Shown one piece after another: positions 9,201-16,316 of a DNA stretch of 59,215 bases (its first letter is position 1; every line of letters begins with the position of its first letter). Both the position numbers and the translations under genes were made by a program. The notes below the pieces were generated by a model. That model was not told where the DNA came from. It worked only from the letters and a program-made list of their open reading frames with translations, and made no database searches. Origin of the DNA: Bacteroidia bacterium (GTDB lineage: Bacteria > Bacteroidota > Bacteroidia > Bacteroidales > Azobacteroidaceae); assembly GCA_025996865.1 (NCBI GenBank), contig BNTV01000016.1, forward strand, positions 1 through 59,215, in the 5' to 3' direction.

Positions 9201-9698
9201 TTTGTTGGCCATGTATTCGGTTTTTATTTTGTGTCCGGTTCCACTACGCCATGACGCACCGGGGCCGTACTGTTCGTTGATGCGGTTCAGGGGCGAGGGT
9301 TCATATTTGGTCTCGCTGTAGGCGTAGCCGTCTCCCCCGTAGGCAGATGAAACACCGGTTGTGTTGTCGAAGGCGCCGTTGCTGTTGTTGTTATATACCG
9401 GCAGCCAGGCTTTCGATTCGCGGCCGAAGTTGTCATATTCCAGGCGGGTCACCAGATCTTTTCCATTGGGGGTGAATTGTTTTTGAACGGTTTCTATGGG
9501 GCGCCCCAAGCCGTCGTAGTATCGGATTACATCGTTGTGCGCCGTGGGGCTTGTATAGGTTTGCGTGACGATGTAATTTTGATCGGCGCTCTGGGCGAAG
9601 ATCGGGGTGAAGGGTAAGAGGTACAGGGTGAAGGGCAAAAGGATCAGGACGAGTATTTGCCGTATTTTGTTTGTTTTGTTGTTGTTTTTTGTTTCCAT
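6222..9698 (-). CDS. Exported Rhs protein (DUF6443 N-terminus) with JAB/JAMM-like C-terminal tip
   Basis: 1158 residues. A signal peptide (ILVLILLPFTLYLLPFTPIFAQ) is followed by the DUF6443-type opening (NYIVTQTYTS, IRYYDGLGRPIETVQKQF), then YD repeats through about residue 900 and the conserved Rhs end FYDFEARQYDPTIMRFTVPD ... NPVNRIDPTGMDW near residue 940. The last about 215 residues are a variable tip that is much more AT-rich than the core. It contains NVHSHSKENGTKGGSGYIYD, which resembles the HxH-x(7-10)-S-x-x-D zinc motif of JAB/JAMM peptidases as seen in JAB-like polymorphic toxins. The tip is therefore probably a metallopeptidase-like toxin. It is preceded 11 bp upstream by a T9SS-sorted protein and followed by a lipoprotein. 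Toxin activity is inferred. Confidence 0.85.
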   Translation of the reverse strand: METKNNNKTNKIRQILVLILLPFTLYLLPFTPIFAQSADQNYIVTQTYTSPTAHNDVIRYYDGLGRPIETVQKQFTPNGKDLVTRLEYDNFGRESKAWLPVYNNNSNGAFDNTTGVSSAYGGDGYAYSETKYEPSPLNRINEQYGPGASWRSGTGHKIKTEYMANKLPANDSTLACAYYHMVAGNNSGVQKSGYYAAGTLYVTKTTDEDNNVSYEFKDKLGQVLLHRKIADGKRYDTYYVYNDSGNLTTVLPPIASDNLKADQFYDFWGTYENTFLEAYATHYGYDSRNRMADRKKANTDVENFIYDRADRLVMHQTAAADIGFGRGWIFYKYDALGRVILSGTYHGDDNNTNVNQKAFNMRILFENNNILSVETAVNIPSQYHYTWNVFPSLSSVEVTQVNYYDNYDYAAAGYGNLSYQTKAGYGEQWSSAKGLLTGTRSRILGGNGTPEQWITTVYYYDYRGNIVQKRSTNQLGGYDCEYYAYNYNSLITKKHMEHNTSGQSTVTEEYIYNYDTQLRLTGVTHSLNNGTPATIAQYAYNSLGQLLTKTTGGLETATYAYNLRGWETSQTGSRFSENLYYTENPKSGGNKYYGGNIAALTWKSPASNSTPRGYSFEYNSLGWLKEADYGEGSALSDNTERYSERFSYDKMGNPLSIKRYGRREPAPGNPNTHNFGLIDDLSMPEASYIGNSLRQVDDAAGDLNYADLMEFKDGINNPGEYINNSSGELMADYNRKICMFKYNYLLLPQSVQFRYGHRIEYTYDASGMKRSVKYREANHNMNYYTWDDREPAASDFIPYQHHKDYTGNKVYEDGQLKLILTENGYIEKTGNTYTRYYYLQDRLGNNRIVMNASGTAVQQTNYYPSGVVMAESPVREDQGVQPYKFGSKELDRSHGLDFYDFEARQYDPTIMRFTVPDPLQEKYYSISPYAYCGNNPVNRIDPTGMDWYVLTDEGKMLLALKTEDKQDRLYYSKMDKEGNKNVAFINVTDQDLLSQLAENPDAKSYNAVTSNATDAFNVFKVASDASDFEWSLSGFKDGGKTKFYLNTEHSDGGASVGDGGSIFKTPDMIFNVHSHSKENGTKGGSGYIYDLHGKLVQYSPLDDGYIAARYHKRMGDKMPKLYVYHRYTQNLYQYAPWSHNIGKWPVGSGQRIKNIVNP
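9606..9640. repeat. Heptanucleotide repeat forming the Rhs signal peptide
   Basis: Five consecutive 7-mers related to GGTGAAG (ggtgaag, ggtaaga, ggtacag, ggtgaag, ggcaaaa). Read on the minus strand they encode the hydrophobic core LLPFTLYLLPFTP of the Rhs signal peptide. Confidence 0.7.
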
Positions 9699-9709
9699 CT
9701 TTTTCTGGT

Positions 9710-10951
9710 TTATTTTTTGACGATTTGTTCGGCGGCGTATTGGTTGCCGCAGGAAATTCGAAGGATATAGGTTCCCGGTGGGTAGGAACTAACCGGGAGT
9801 GTTTCCTGCCTGTAGCCGTTCTCGGCGGGACAGGTTTTGCGCAACACTTCGCGGCCGGAGAGTTCGTAGAGGCTGACAATGGTTTCCGCACCTTCCTGTG
9901 TGTTGAATCTCAGGTTCAGGATGTCGGTTACGGGGTTGGGATAGAAATTGTACGCTATGGGCTGTATGTCCTCTTTTTTGCTTTGTTCCTGCGCTTTTTG
10001 GGCTATGCTCTTTGCTGCTTTTTCTTTTTTTATTTTTTCGTTTTCAGTGTCCTGTCTCAGGAATTCCTGTTCATAAGGGACATAGACGTAGGTGGCTTCC
10101 CGGAGGGGAAGGGTTTTGTCTTTGAGTATCCGGCAGGATTGTACGGTTTCAAAGATGGGGTACCGGTAGCCTTCTTCGTACCAGCGGTAGGTGTCGGTGA
10201 TGATTTGGTCGGCGGGTTCGCCGCTGTTTTCTAAGGAATCCCGGTTGACGGGGGCGTTTATGTCGAACATTCCGGAGAGGGGTTCGTAATAAATGTTTTC
10301 TTGTTTTCTTTCGTGTACCCGGACGACGGATTTGAGGGTGTCTCCCCGGGGTAGAATCATTTCCCCGTATTCGTCAATGGTGGTGGTGAGGGTACCGGTG
10401 TGGATGGAGGCGAGGCGGTCGTCTTTAGTGCCGCGGCCGGTGAATTCCGATTTGTATTCGGCGCCTAATTCCATGGGGTATTTCATCACGAGGGGCGGCT
10501 TTTGGTAGTGTACCCGCCTGCCGGGTTCTTCGTAACCCAGGTCGATGAGGGAATCTTTCACAAGCCGGGTTCGGGTGAGTTGCCGGTTTTCACTGCCCTG
10601 AATTTCTCCTTCTTTTTCTTCGTAGTAGGCGACTGTGTAGTCGGGAAGGATTTCTTCGACGGTGGATTCGTGGATTTTATCACCGATCTTGATTTTCAGC
10701 TTGTAGGTTTTTTTCTTTTCTTTTTCTTTCAGTTTCTGGAAGTTCCAGTTTTTCTTTTCTTTCTTTGTTTTTTCTTTTTTGATGTCTTTTTCTTTTGGGG
10801 TGTTTTCGACAAGGAAGAAGTTCATTTCTGTTTTCTCAAATTCGTCACCGCCCCTGGGCCGGGTGGTTTCTTTTTTCAGGCTGTGTTGGGCGGATAGGAT
10901 TCCGCATGAGAACAGCAGCGTAATGATTGTCATGATTGTCTGAGTTTTCAT
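9710..10951 (-). CDS. T9SS type A sorting-domain protein at head of Rhs operon
   Basis: 413 residues. A signal peptide (TIMTIITLLFSCGILSAQ) is followed by a strongly basic, Lys/Glu-rich stretch (residues about 50-90, KEKDIKKEKTKKEKKNW), an unrecognised middle domain, a second charged linker (ENEKIKKEKAAKSIAQ), and a C-terminal type A T9SS sorting domain of about 80 residues (YNFYPNPVTDILNLRF, VSLYELSGREVL, PPGTYILRI, ending AEQIVKK). It should be exported by Sec and then carried across the outer membrane by the type IX system. It starts the Rhs operon, 11 bp before the Rhs start, which suggests that it anchors or escorts the Rhs protein. The sorting domain is clear; the partnership is inferred. 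Confidence 0.85.
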   Translation of the reverse strand: MKTQTIMTIITLLFSCGILSAQHSLKKETTRPRGGDEFEKTEMNFFLVENTPKEKDIKKEKTKKEKKNWNFQKLKEKEKKKTYKLKIKIGDKIHESTVEEILPDYTVAYYEEKEGEIQGSENRQLTRTRLVKDSLIDLGYEEPGRRVHYQKPPLVMKYPMELGAEYKSEFTGRGTKDDRLASIHTGTLTTTIDEYGEMILPRGDTLKSVVRVHERKQENIYYEPLSGMFDINAPVNRDSLENSGEPADQIITDTYRWYEEGYRYPIFETVQSCRILKDKTLPLREATYVYVPYEQEFLRQDTENEKIKKEKAAKSIAQKAQEQSKKEDIQPIAYNFYPNPVTDILNLRFNTQEGAETIVSLYELSGREVLRKTCPAENGYRQETLPVSSYPPGTYILRISCGNQYAAEQIVKK

Positions 10952-10974
10952 CTTTTTTTAATCAAATTTTTTTT

Positions 10975-10982
10975 GCAAAGTA
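10975..10982 (-). promoter_or_regulatory. -7 box of the Rhs operon
   Basis: On the minus strand the sequence reads TTACTTTG, close to the Bacteroidetes -7 consensus TAnnTTTG, 23 bp upstream of the ATG of the T9SS protein. Confidence 0.5.
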
Positions 10983-11134
10983 AAGCATATTTCTCCGGAT
11001 ATTCTACTCATTCTGCTTGTAAATTACTCGAAAAAGTGAGTAAAATACAACCCGGCAATTTTCACTCGTTCATGTGTGATTTGGGAAATTTCATTATTTT
11101 TTCCAAATTTTTCGTTGTAAATTGATTAAATGTT

Positions 11135-11142
11135 TATATTTG
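11135..11142 (+). promoter_or_regulatory. -7 box TATATTTG of the AMP-binding enzyme
   Basis: TATATTTG matches TAnnTTTG exactly. It lies downstream of an in-frame ATG at 11130, so transcription should begin after that codon, and the ATG at 11160 is the true start. Confidence 0.7.
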
Positions 11143-11159
11143 CAGGAAAAAAAAGTAAA

Positions 11160-12788
11160 ATGGAATATACGCAGAATTTTATAGGCCTTTATACAAAAAG
11201 TTTTCGCAATCATTATGATTATCTTGCGCTGAGTAATTATGCTACAGATGTGAAGTTCACCTACGGCGATATGGCTAAGGAAATAGCGAAACTGCACATC
11301 TTGTTTGAAGAACAGAATGTGAAGCAAGGAGAGAAAATTGCTTTAATCGGGAAAAACAATGCCTGTTGGTGTATCATTTTTATGGCGTCTATCGCTTATG
11401 GCGCAGTTATTGTTCCGATTTTACAGGATTTTAGCGCTGATGATGTTCATCATATTGTTCATCATTCCGGCTCAAAGCTTCTTTTCGCATCCGATTCCAT
11501 GCTGAAAAATCTGGATAAAAAGCAAATGCCTTCTTTGAAAGCTGCTTTTCCTTTTTCGGATAAAAATTTGTTAGATTTGCAGGATTCTTTAGACAAAAAA
11601 TTTGCGAAGAAATATCCCAAAGGTTTTACAGCAGAAGACATTCGTTATCCCGAACTTCCGAATGAAAATCTGGTCATTCTGAATTATACCTCCGGAACAA
11701 CCGGTTTCAGCAAAGGTGTATTGCTAACCGGAAACAATCTGGTTGGTAATCTGGGGTTTGCACATCAAGAGATGAAAATAAAAAAAGGAGATAATCTGGT
11801 TTCTCTGCTTCCCTTGGCGCACGCTTACGGCTGCGGTTTCGAGTTTTTGTTCCCGATGAAAGAAGGCTGCCATGTCATTCTTCTCGGTAAAACGCCTTCT
11901 CCCAATATTTTATTAGGCGCTTTCGGGGAATACAAACCCTCTTTGATTATAGCTGTACCGCTGATCCTGGAAAAAATTTACAAACGGATGATTGTTCCGG
12001 TAGTCAGCAAGAAAAGTTTTGCTATTGCGCTTAAAGTTCCTTTGCTGAATCAATTATTGTATTCGGTGATTCGGAAAAAGTTAATCAAAGCATTGGGAGG
12101 ACAATTTATTCAGGTTGTAATCGGCGGCGCTCCCTTGAACGCCGAAGTAGAAGAATTTCTGCTGAAAATCAAATTTCCGGTTTCCGTGGGTTACGGAATG
12201 ACCGAGTGCGCTCCATTGGTCAGTTTTTCTTTGTATCCACAATACGTACCGTTATCTTGCGGAAAAATCCTGCCGAATATGCAAGTCAGGATTGATTCTC
12301 CCGACCCTTACACAACTGCAGGAGAAATTCAGGTCAAAGGACAAAACGTCATGGTTGGTTATTACAACAATGAAGAAGCAACAAAAAACGCTTTCACGGC
12401 TGACGGTTGGCTTAAAACCGGAGATTTAGGCACGATTGATAAAGACAACAACGTTTTCATCCGGGGACGATCGAAAGATATGTTATTGAGCGCCACCGGG
12501 CAAAATATTTATCCTGAAGAGATTGAAGCCAAATTGAACAATCTGCCTTATGTTGGTGACAGTTTGGTAGTCTATAGAAACGGAAAATTGCTTGCTTTGG
12601 TTTATCCCGATTATGAAACGGTTAAACAAAACGGTGTTTCTCAGGACGGTTTACGGAAAATAATGGACGAAAATAAGGTTGCCTTGAATAAAATGGTTGC
12701 CTCCTACTCAAAAATTGCAGAAATTCAATTGACTGATGAATTCGAAAAAACCCCTAAAAAAAGCATAAAACGATATTTATATAAATAA
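11160..12788 (+). CDS. AMP-binding acyl-CoA synthetase-like enzyme
   Basis: 542 residues. Belongs to the ANL adenylating superfamily, activating a carboxylate (probably a fatty acid) as acyl-AMP and then acyl-CoA. The P-loop is LNYTSGTTGFSKGVLLTGNNL (about residues 167-188), the A5-type motif VGYGMTECAPLVSF follows, and the A8 hinge is DGWLKTGDLG with RSKDMLLSATGQNIYPEEIE after it. The C-terminal catalytic lysine is probably in FEKTPKKSIKRYLY. Length is normal for the family. It stands alone with its own promoter, between the Rhs island and a small lipoprotein. Substrate cannot be deduced. Confidence 0.9.
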   Translation: MEYTQNFIGLYTKSFRNHYDYLALSNYATDVKFTYGDMAKEIAKLHILFEEQNVKQGEKIALIGKNNACWCIIFMASIAYGAVIVPILQDFSADDVHHIVHHSGSKLLFASDSMLKNLDKKQMPSLKAAFPFSDKNLLDLQDSLDKKFAKKYPKGFTAEDIRYPELPNENLVILNYTSGTTGFSKGVLLTGNNLVGNLGFAHQEMKIKKGDNLVSLLPLAHAYGCGFEFLFPMKEGCHVILLGKTPSPNILLGAFGEYKPSLIIAVPLILEKIYKRMIVPVVSKKSFAIALKVPLLNQLLYSVIRKKLIKALGGQFIQVVIGGAPLNAEVEEFLLKIKFPVSVGYGMTECAPLVSFSLYPQYVPLSCGKILPNMQVRIDSPDPYTTAGEIQVKGQNVMVGYYNNEEATKNAFTADGWLKTGDLGTIDKDNNVFIRGRSKDMLLSATGQNIYPEEIEAKLNNLPYVGDSLVVYRNGKLLALVYPDYETVKQNGVSQDGLRKIMDENKVALNKMVASYSKIAEIQLTDEFEKTPKKSIKRYLYK

Positions 12789-12857
12789 AAAAAATCTTTT
12801 TTCACAAAAATTGGAAGAAAGTCAAAATATGTTATACAACATATAAAATAATATGCT

Positions 12858-12865
12858 TACCTTTG
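12858..12865 (+). promoter_or_regulatory. -7 box TACCTTTG of the small lipoprotein gene
   Basis: A perfect TAnnTTTG match 60 bp upstream of the ATG at 12926. This implies its own transcript with a leader of about 55 nt. Confidence 0.65.
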
Positions 12866-12925
12866 TTGCGGTTTTTCAAAAAAGACCAAAGACATATATA
12901 AATCGTTTTAATTATCAAGAAAAAA

Positions 12926-13102
12926 ATGAAGAAGTTAGTATTATTTTTCGCTATGGCAGCAGTTGTTGCATTCAGCGCTTGCTCAAAAAAAGCAAAAGAA
13001 GAACCTGCTCAAGAACCGGTACAAACTGAAAAACTGGCTCCCGCACCTGGAGAAGCTGCTCCGGCTGCTACCGAAGCTCCGGCTGAAACGCCGGCTCAGT
13101 AA
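12926..13102 (+). CDS. Small lipoprotein with Ala/Pro/Glu-rich tail
   Basis: 58 residues. The signal peptide KKLVLFFAMAAVVAFSAC ends in a lipobox (FSAC, Cys at residue 19), followed by SKKAKEEPAQEPVQTEKLAP and a low-complexity Ala/Pro/Glu tail ending APAETPAQ. It has its own promoter and is followed 24 bp later by a strong terminator, so it is a complete monocistronic unit. Small, abundant lipoproteins of this type are common in Bacteroidales and no function is known. Processing would leave about 40 residues. Confidence 0.85.
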   Translation: MKKLVLFFAMAAVVAFSACSKKAKEEPAQEPVQTEKLAPAPGEAAPAATEAPAETPAQ

Positions 13103-13126
13103 GCAAGTACAAATGAATTGAAAGGA

Positions 13127-13160
13127 AACCGCCCTCCAAATTTTTGGGGCGGTTTTTTTT
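13127..13160 (+). terminator. Rho-independent terminator
   Basis: AACCGCCC (13127-13134) pairs with GGGCGGTT (13147-13154), followed by a run of T. It ends the small lipoprotein transcript. Confidence 0.9.
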
Positions 13161-13181
13161 GTCTGTTTAAAGAATAATGTG

Positions 13182-13189
13182 TAACTTTG
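13182..13189 (+). promoter_or_regulatory. -7 box TAACTTTG of the ribosomal protein operon
   Basis: A perfect TAnnTTTG match. It leaves a leader of about 120 nt before the GTG of rplM, long enough for a regulatory structure, though I see no strong hairpin by eye. Confidence 0.65.
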
Positions 13190-13312
13190 CAGGCCGATTA
13201 TTATTCAAAAGATGTAAGTGTTTGATTTTGACCTTTTTATTCCAAAAATTCCGATTGTCGAAAAGGGAAATAATTAAACCGATAATTTATTAACAAATAA
13301 AAAATTTTAAAA

Positions 13313-13768
13313 GTGGATACTTTAAGTTATAAAACCATTTCCGCCAATAAGGCGACCGTAAACAAGGAATGGGTTGTGGTTGATGCCGACGGACAACATT
13401 TGGGACGTTTGGCTTCGAAAGTAGCGAAACTTCTGCGCGGCAAATATAAACCGGATTTTACGCCTCACGTGGATTGCGGCGATAATGTGATCGTTATCAA
13501 TGCCGAAAAGGTAGTATTAACCGGGAGTAAATGGACAGACCGTATTTATCTTTCCTATACCGGTTATCCCGGCGGACAAAAGGAACAGACACCGGCCGGT
13601 TTGCAGAAAAAAGGCAGCGATCGTTTGTTCAGGAAAGTTGTAAAAGGCATGCTTCCCAAAAATAAATTGGGCGACAAACTGCTTACAAATATGTACGTAT
13701 ATGATGGGACAACTCACAAGCATGAGGCTCAACAACCCAAAACAATTGATATTAATTCTCTTAAATAA
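13313..13768 (+). CDS. rplM: 50S ribosomal protein L13
   Basis: 151 residues with a GTG start. The opening DTLSYKTISANKATVNKEWV is the conserved start of Bacteroidetes L13, and GQHLGRLASKVAKLLRGKYK plus TPHVDCGDNVIVINAEKV are core L13 motifs. It binds 23S rRNA early in 50S assembly. rpsI follows after 5 bp, the usual L13-S9 pair. Full length. Confidence 0.98.
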   Translation: MDTLSYKTISANKATVNKEWVVVDADGQHLGRLASKVAKLLRGKYKPDFTPHVDCGDNVIVINAEKVVLTGSKWTDRIYLSYTGYPGGQKEQTPAGLQKKGSDRLFRKVVKGMLPKNKLGDKLLTNMYVYDGTTHKHEAQQPKTIDINSLK

Positions 13769-13773
13769 TAAAA

Positions 13774-14160
13774 ATGGAAGTAGTAAATGCATTAGGAAGA
13801 CGTAAAGCAGCTGTCGCTCGCGTTTACGTTAAAGAAGGTTCGGGAAAAATTCTGATTAACAAGCGCGAATTTGAAACCTATTTCCCTTCGTCTCTGCTTC
13901 AGTATGTCGTTAAGCAACCGTTGAATAAATTAGGTGTTGCCGGACAATATGACATCACAATCAACTTGCAGGGAGGTGGTTATAAAGGTCAATCCGAAGC
14001 AGCCCGTTTGGGTATCGCTCGCGCATTGGTGAAAATCAATCCGACCGACAAATCGGCTTTGAGATCCGAAGGATTCATGACCCGCGATCCGCGTGAAGTG
14101 GAACGGAAAAAACCGGGAAGACCCAAAGCAAGAAAGAGATTCCAATTCTCGAAACGTTAA
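13774..14160 (+). CDS. rpsI: 30S ribosomal protein S9
   Basis: 128 residues. Opens VNALGRRKAAVARVYVKEGSG and ends in the basic tail KKPGRPKARKRFQFSKR, which in S9 reaches the P-site tRNA. The middle holds GGGYKGQSEAARLGIARALV. Coupled to rplM. A heptanucleotide repeat begins directly after the stop codon. Confidence 0.98.
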   Translation: MEVVNALGRRKAAVARVYVKEGSGKILINKREFETYFPSSLLQYVVKQPLNKLGVAGQYDITINLQGGGYKGQSEAARLGIARALVKINPTDKSALRSEGFMTRDPREVERKKPGRPKARKRFQFSKR

Positions 14161-14226
14161 TTCAATTGAAAATTGAGAATTGAAAATTGAAAATTAATTC
14201 TCAATTCTGCATTCTCAATTATCAAT
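14161..14226. repeat. Heptanucleotide AATTGAG/AATTGAA repeat with inverted half
   Basis: The stretch after rpsI consists of 7-mers AATTGAG or AATTGAA, then their inverted form (AATTCTCAATTC and similar), so it can fold into an AT-only hairpin. The same word family occurs at 44956-44989. Confidence 0.75.
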
Positions 14227-14230
14227 TAAA

Positions 14231-14330
14231 GACAGTTTAGTATCTAAACCGGTTAGGACTTGTTCTGCAAGACGATTTGTCGAATAACTACTTAGCGGTT
14301 GATTTTAGACAACAAAAAAGAATGTAAACG
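14231..14330 (+). promoter_or_regulatory. Structured leader upstream of rpsB (candidate)
   Basis: Before rpsB there are successive short hairpins: GTTTAG-tat-CTAAAC (14235-14249), CTTG/CAAG (14259-14271), and GAC/GTC (14271-14281). Ribosomal protein operons often carry autoregulatory leaders, and the 120-bp non-repeat spacer would allow one. No known leader class is recognised and covariation was not tested. Confidence 0.3.
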
Positions 14331-14350
14331 AATAAAAAAATTAAACAAAC

Positions 14351-15196
14351 ATGTCAAGAGTATCATTTGAACAATTATTGGAAGCCGGTTCGCACTTCGG
14401 ACACTTGAAACGGAAGTGGAATCCTTCGATGGCTCCTTACATCTTTATGGAACGTAATGGTATCCATATCATTGACTTATACAAAACAGTCGCAAAAATA
14501 GACGAAGCTGCTGCAGCATTAAAACAAATCGCTAAATCGGGGCGTAAAGTGCTGTTCGTTTCGACCAAAAAACAAGCTAAACAAGTGGTTGCCGACAAAG
14601 CTACTTCCGTCGGTATGCCTTATGTTACAGAACGTTGGCCGGGAGGTATGTTGACTAATTTCACTACCATCCGCAAAGCCGTCAAGAAAATGACTACCAT
14701 CGATAAAATGTCGAAAGACGGTACGTTCGACCAATTATCCAAAAGAGAAAAGTTACAAATTACCCGTCAAAGGGCTAAATTAGAAAAAAACTTGGGTTCT
14801 ATCGTTGATTTGAACCGTCTTCCTTCGGCTTTGTTTGTCGTGGACGTAATGAAAGAACATATTGCCGTTGCTGAAGCCAATCGTTTGAGTATTCCCGTAT
14901 TTGCTATCGTAGATACCAATTCTGATCCGAACGATATTGATTTTGTAATTCCCGCCAATGATGATGCAACCAAATCAATTGACATAATTTTGAGCGCACT
15001 TTGCGACGCTATCAACGAAGGTTTGGAAGAACGCAAAATCGAAAAAATTGATTCCGTTGCCGGAGGCGATGAAGAACAAACTTCAACCCGTCGGGAAAGA
15101 AAAGCGAAAGCCGTGAAGAAAGGTCTTGCAAAAGACGACGAAGAGGCTTTGAATGCCAACGTAGTAAGTAAATTCGTCAAGGATGTAGAAGATTAA
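14351..15196 (+). CDS. rpsB: 30S ribosomal protein S2
   Basis: 281 residues. Contains the S2 signatures FEQLLEAGSHFGHLKRKWNP and TERWPGGMLTNFTTIRKAV, and the region SALFVVDVMKEHIAVAEANR. The C-terminal extension beyond the usual fold (about residues 230-281) is charged (EEQTSTRRERKAKAVKKGLA), as usual in Bacteroidetes. It is followed by tsf, the standard S2/EF-Ts pair. Confidence 0.98.
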   Translation: MSRVSFEQLLEAGSHFGHLKRKWNPSMAPYIFMERNGIHIIDLYKTVAKIDEAAAALKQIAKSGRKVLFVSTKKQAKQVVADKATSVGMPYVTERWPGGMLTNFTTIRKAVKKMTTIDKMSKDGTFDQLSKREKLQITRQRAKLEKNLGSIVDLNRLPSALFVVDVMKEHIAVAEANRLSIPVFAIVDTNSDPNDIDFVIPANDDATKSIDIILSALCDAINEGLEERKIEKIDSVAGGDEEQTSTRRERKAKAVKKGLAKDDEEALNANVVSKFVKDVED

Positions 15197-15201
15197 GTTC
15201 A

Positions 15202-15222
15202 ATTACGAATTACGAATTACGG
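15202..15222. repeat. Heptanucleotide TACGAAT repeat
   Basis: Between rpsB and tsf, 'attacgaattacgaattacg' shows three copies of a TACGAAT-type word at period 7. It belongs to the same class of 7-bp tandem repeat as other sites in the window. Confidence 0.6.
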
Positions 15223-15284
15223 AACAACGTTCAACGAAGTTAATTACAAGTTAAAAATTAAAAAAATAGAAAGGAAAAAATAGT

Positions 15285-16109
15285 ATGGCAGTTACAATGG
15301 CTGATATTACGCATTTGCGTAAAATGACCGGTGCAGGCATGATGGATTGTAAGAATGCACTGACCGAAGCGGAAGGCGATTATGAAAAAGCAGTAGAAAT
15401 TATCCGTAAAAAAGGACAGGCTGTAGCCGCAAAACGAGAGGACCGCGAGGCTTCCGAAGGTTGTGTTTTGGCAGCTATCAATGGTGATTTTGCCGCTATC
15501 GTAGCGCTTAAATGTGAAACTGATTTCGTGGCAAAAGGCCCGGATTTTATCGCTTTAACCAAGAGTATTTTAGATGCCGTTTTGGTAAATAAACCGGCTA
15601 ATCTGGAAGCTTTATCGGCGCTTAATATTGATGGACGTTCTGTTTCGGAATTGATTACCGATCGTATCGGTATTACCGGTGAAAAAATGGAATTAGGCGC
15701 TTATGAATACTTGACGGCTCCGACAACCATCGCTTATATTCATCCGGGAAATAAACTGGCTACGATTGCCGGATTCAACCAGGCAGGCGTTGAATTGCAG
15801 GTAGCTAAAGATATTGCTATGCAAATTGCTGCAATGAACCCTGTAAGCGTGGATAAAGATACTGTCCCCGCGACCGTCGTTGAAAGAGAAAAGAAAATCG
15901 CTCGCGAAAAGGCTATCGAACAAGGGAAGCCTGAAAATATTCTTGACCGGATCGCTGAAGGCGCTCTCAACAAGTATTATCAGGAATTTACGCTTTTGTC
16001 GCAGGATTTCGTAAAAGATTCGAAAATAACGATCAAAGAATATTTGCAGAAGCAAAATAAAGATTTGACAGTGACTGATTTTAAGCGCTTTACATTGAAC
16101 GTGGATTAA
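15285..16109 (+). CDS. tsf: Translation elongation factor Ts
   Basis: 274 residues. Nucleotide exchange factor for EF-Tu. The N-terminal UBA-like domain (ADITHLRKMTGAGMMDCKNAL) and the conserved CETDFVAKGPDF motif that contacts EF-Tu are present, as is the region VAMQIAAMNP-like (AKDIAMQIAAMNPVSV). Complete, and last gene of the ribosomal operon. A hairpin-forming repeat element follows and probably terminates the transcript. Confidence 0.98.
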   Translation: MAVTMADITHLRKMTGAGMMDCKNALTEAEGDYEKAVEIIRKKGQAVAAKREDREASEGCVLAAINGDFAAIVALKCETDFVAKGPDFIALTKSILDAVLVNKPANLEALSALNIDGRSVSELITDRIGITGEKMELGAYEYLTAPTTIAYIHPGNKLATIAGFNQAGVELQVAKDIAMQIAAMNPVSVDKDTVPATVVEREKKIAREKAIEQGKPENILDRIAEGALNKYYQEFTLLSQDFVKDSKITIKEYLQKQNKDLTVTDFKRFTLNVD

Positions 16110-16123
16110 ATTCTTCATTATCA

Positions 16124-16260
16124 CAAAAAAAGCTGTCTCAAAAGTCCAGTTTTGTTATTGCGAGCCGCAGGCGAAGCAATCCAATGTGTTGATTTTCAAT
16201 GGATTGCTTCGGGTTTTGCCCTTGCAATGACGAGCAAAAACTCTTTTGAGACAGTTTTTT
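16124..16260. repeat. MITE-like inverted repeat element
   Basis: Perfect 12-bp terminal repeats CTGTCTCAAAAG (16133-16144) and CTTTTGAGACAG (16243-16254) surround an inner palindrome (GAAGCAATCC ... GGATTGCTTC). The right half, read on the minus strand, strongly matches 37881-37920 (CTGTCTCAAAAG ... GCTCGTCATTGC). The T-run after the right arm would also serve as terminator for tsf. No coding capacity. Confidence 0.8.
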
Positions 16261-16286
16261 ATTTTGTAGATTATCTGAAAAAACAC

Positions 16287-16294
16287 TACCTTCG
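16287..16294 (+). promoter_or_regulatory. -7 box TACCTTCG of the Fic gene
   Basis: One mismatch to TAnnTTTG, 23 bp before the ATG. Follows directly after the MITE-like element. Confidence 0.5.
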
Positions 16295-16316
16295 TAAAAT
16301 AATATAATACTTTAAA

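Noticed and set aside
10501..10897. Long plus-strand frame rich in Phe and Val opposite the T9SS gene
   Set aside because: It is the antisense of a Lys/Glu-rich region; low complexity, with no promoter or family resemblance.
10981..11060. Inverted repeat ACTCATT ... AAGTGAGT between the T9SS gene and the AMP-binding gene
   Set aside because: Short and imperfect, in AT-rich DNA; could be an operator, but support is too weak.
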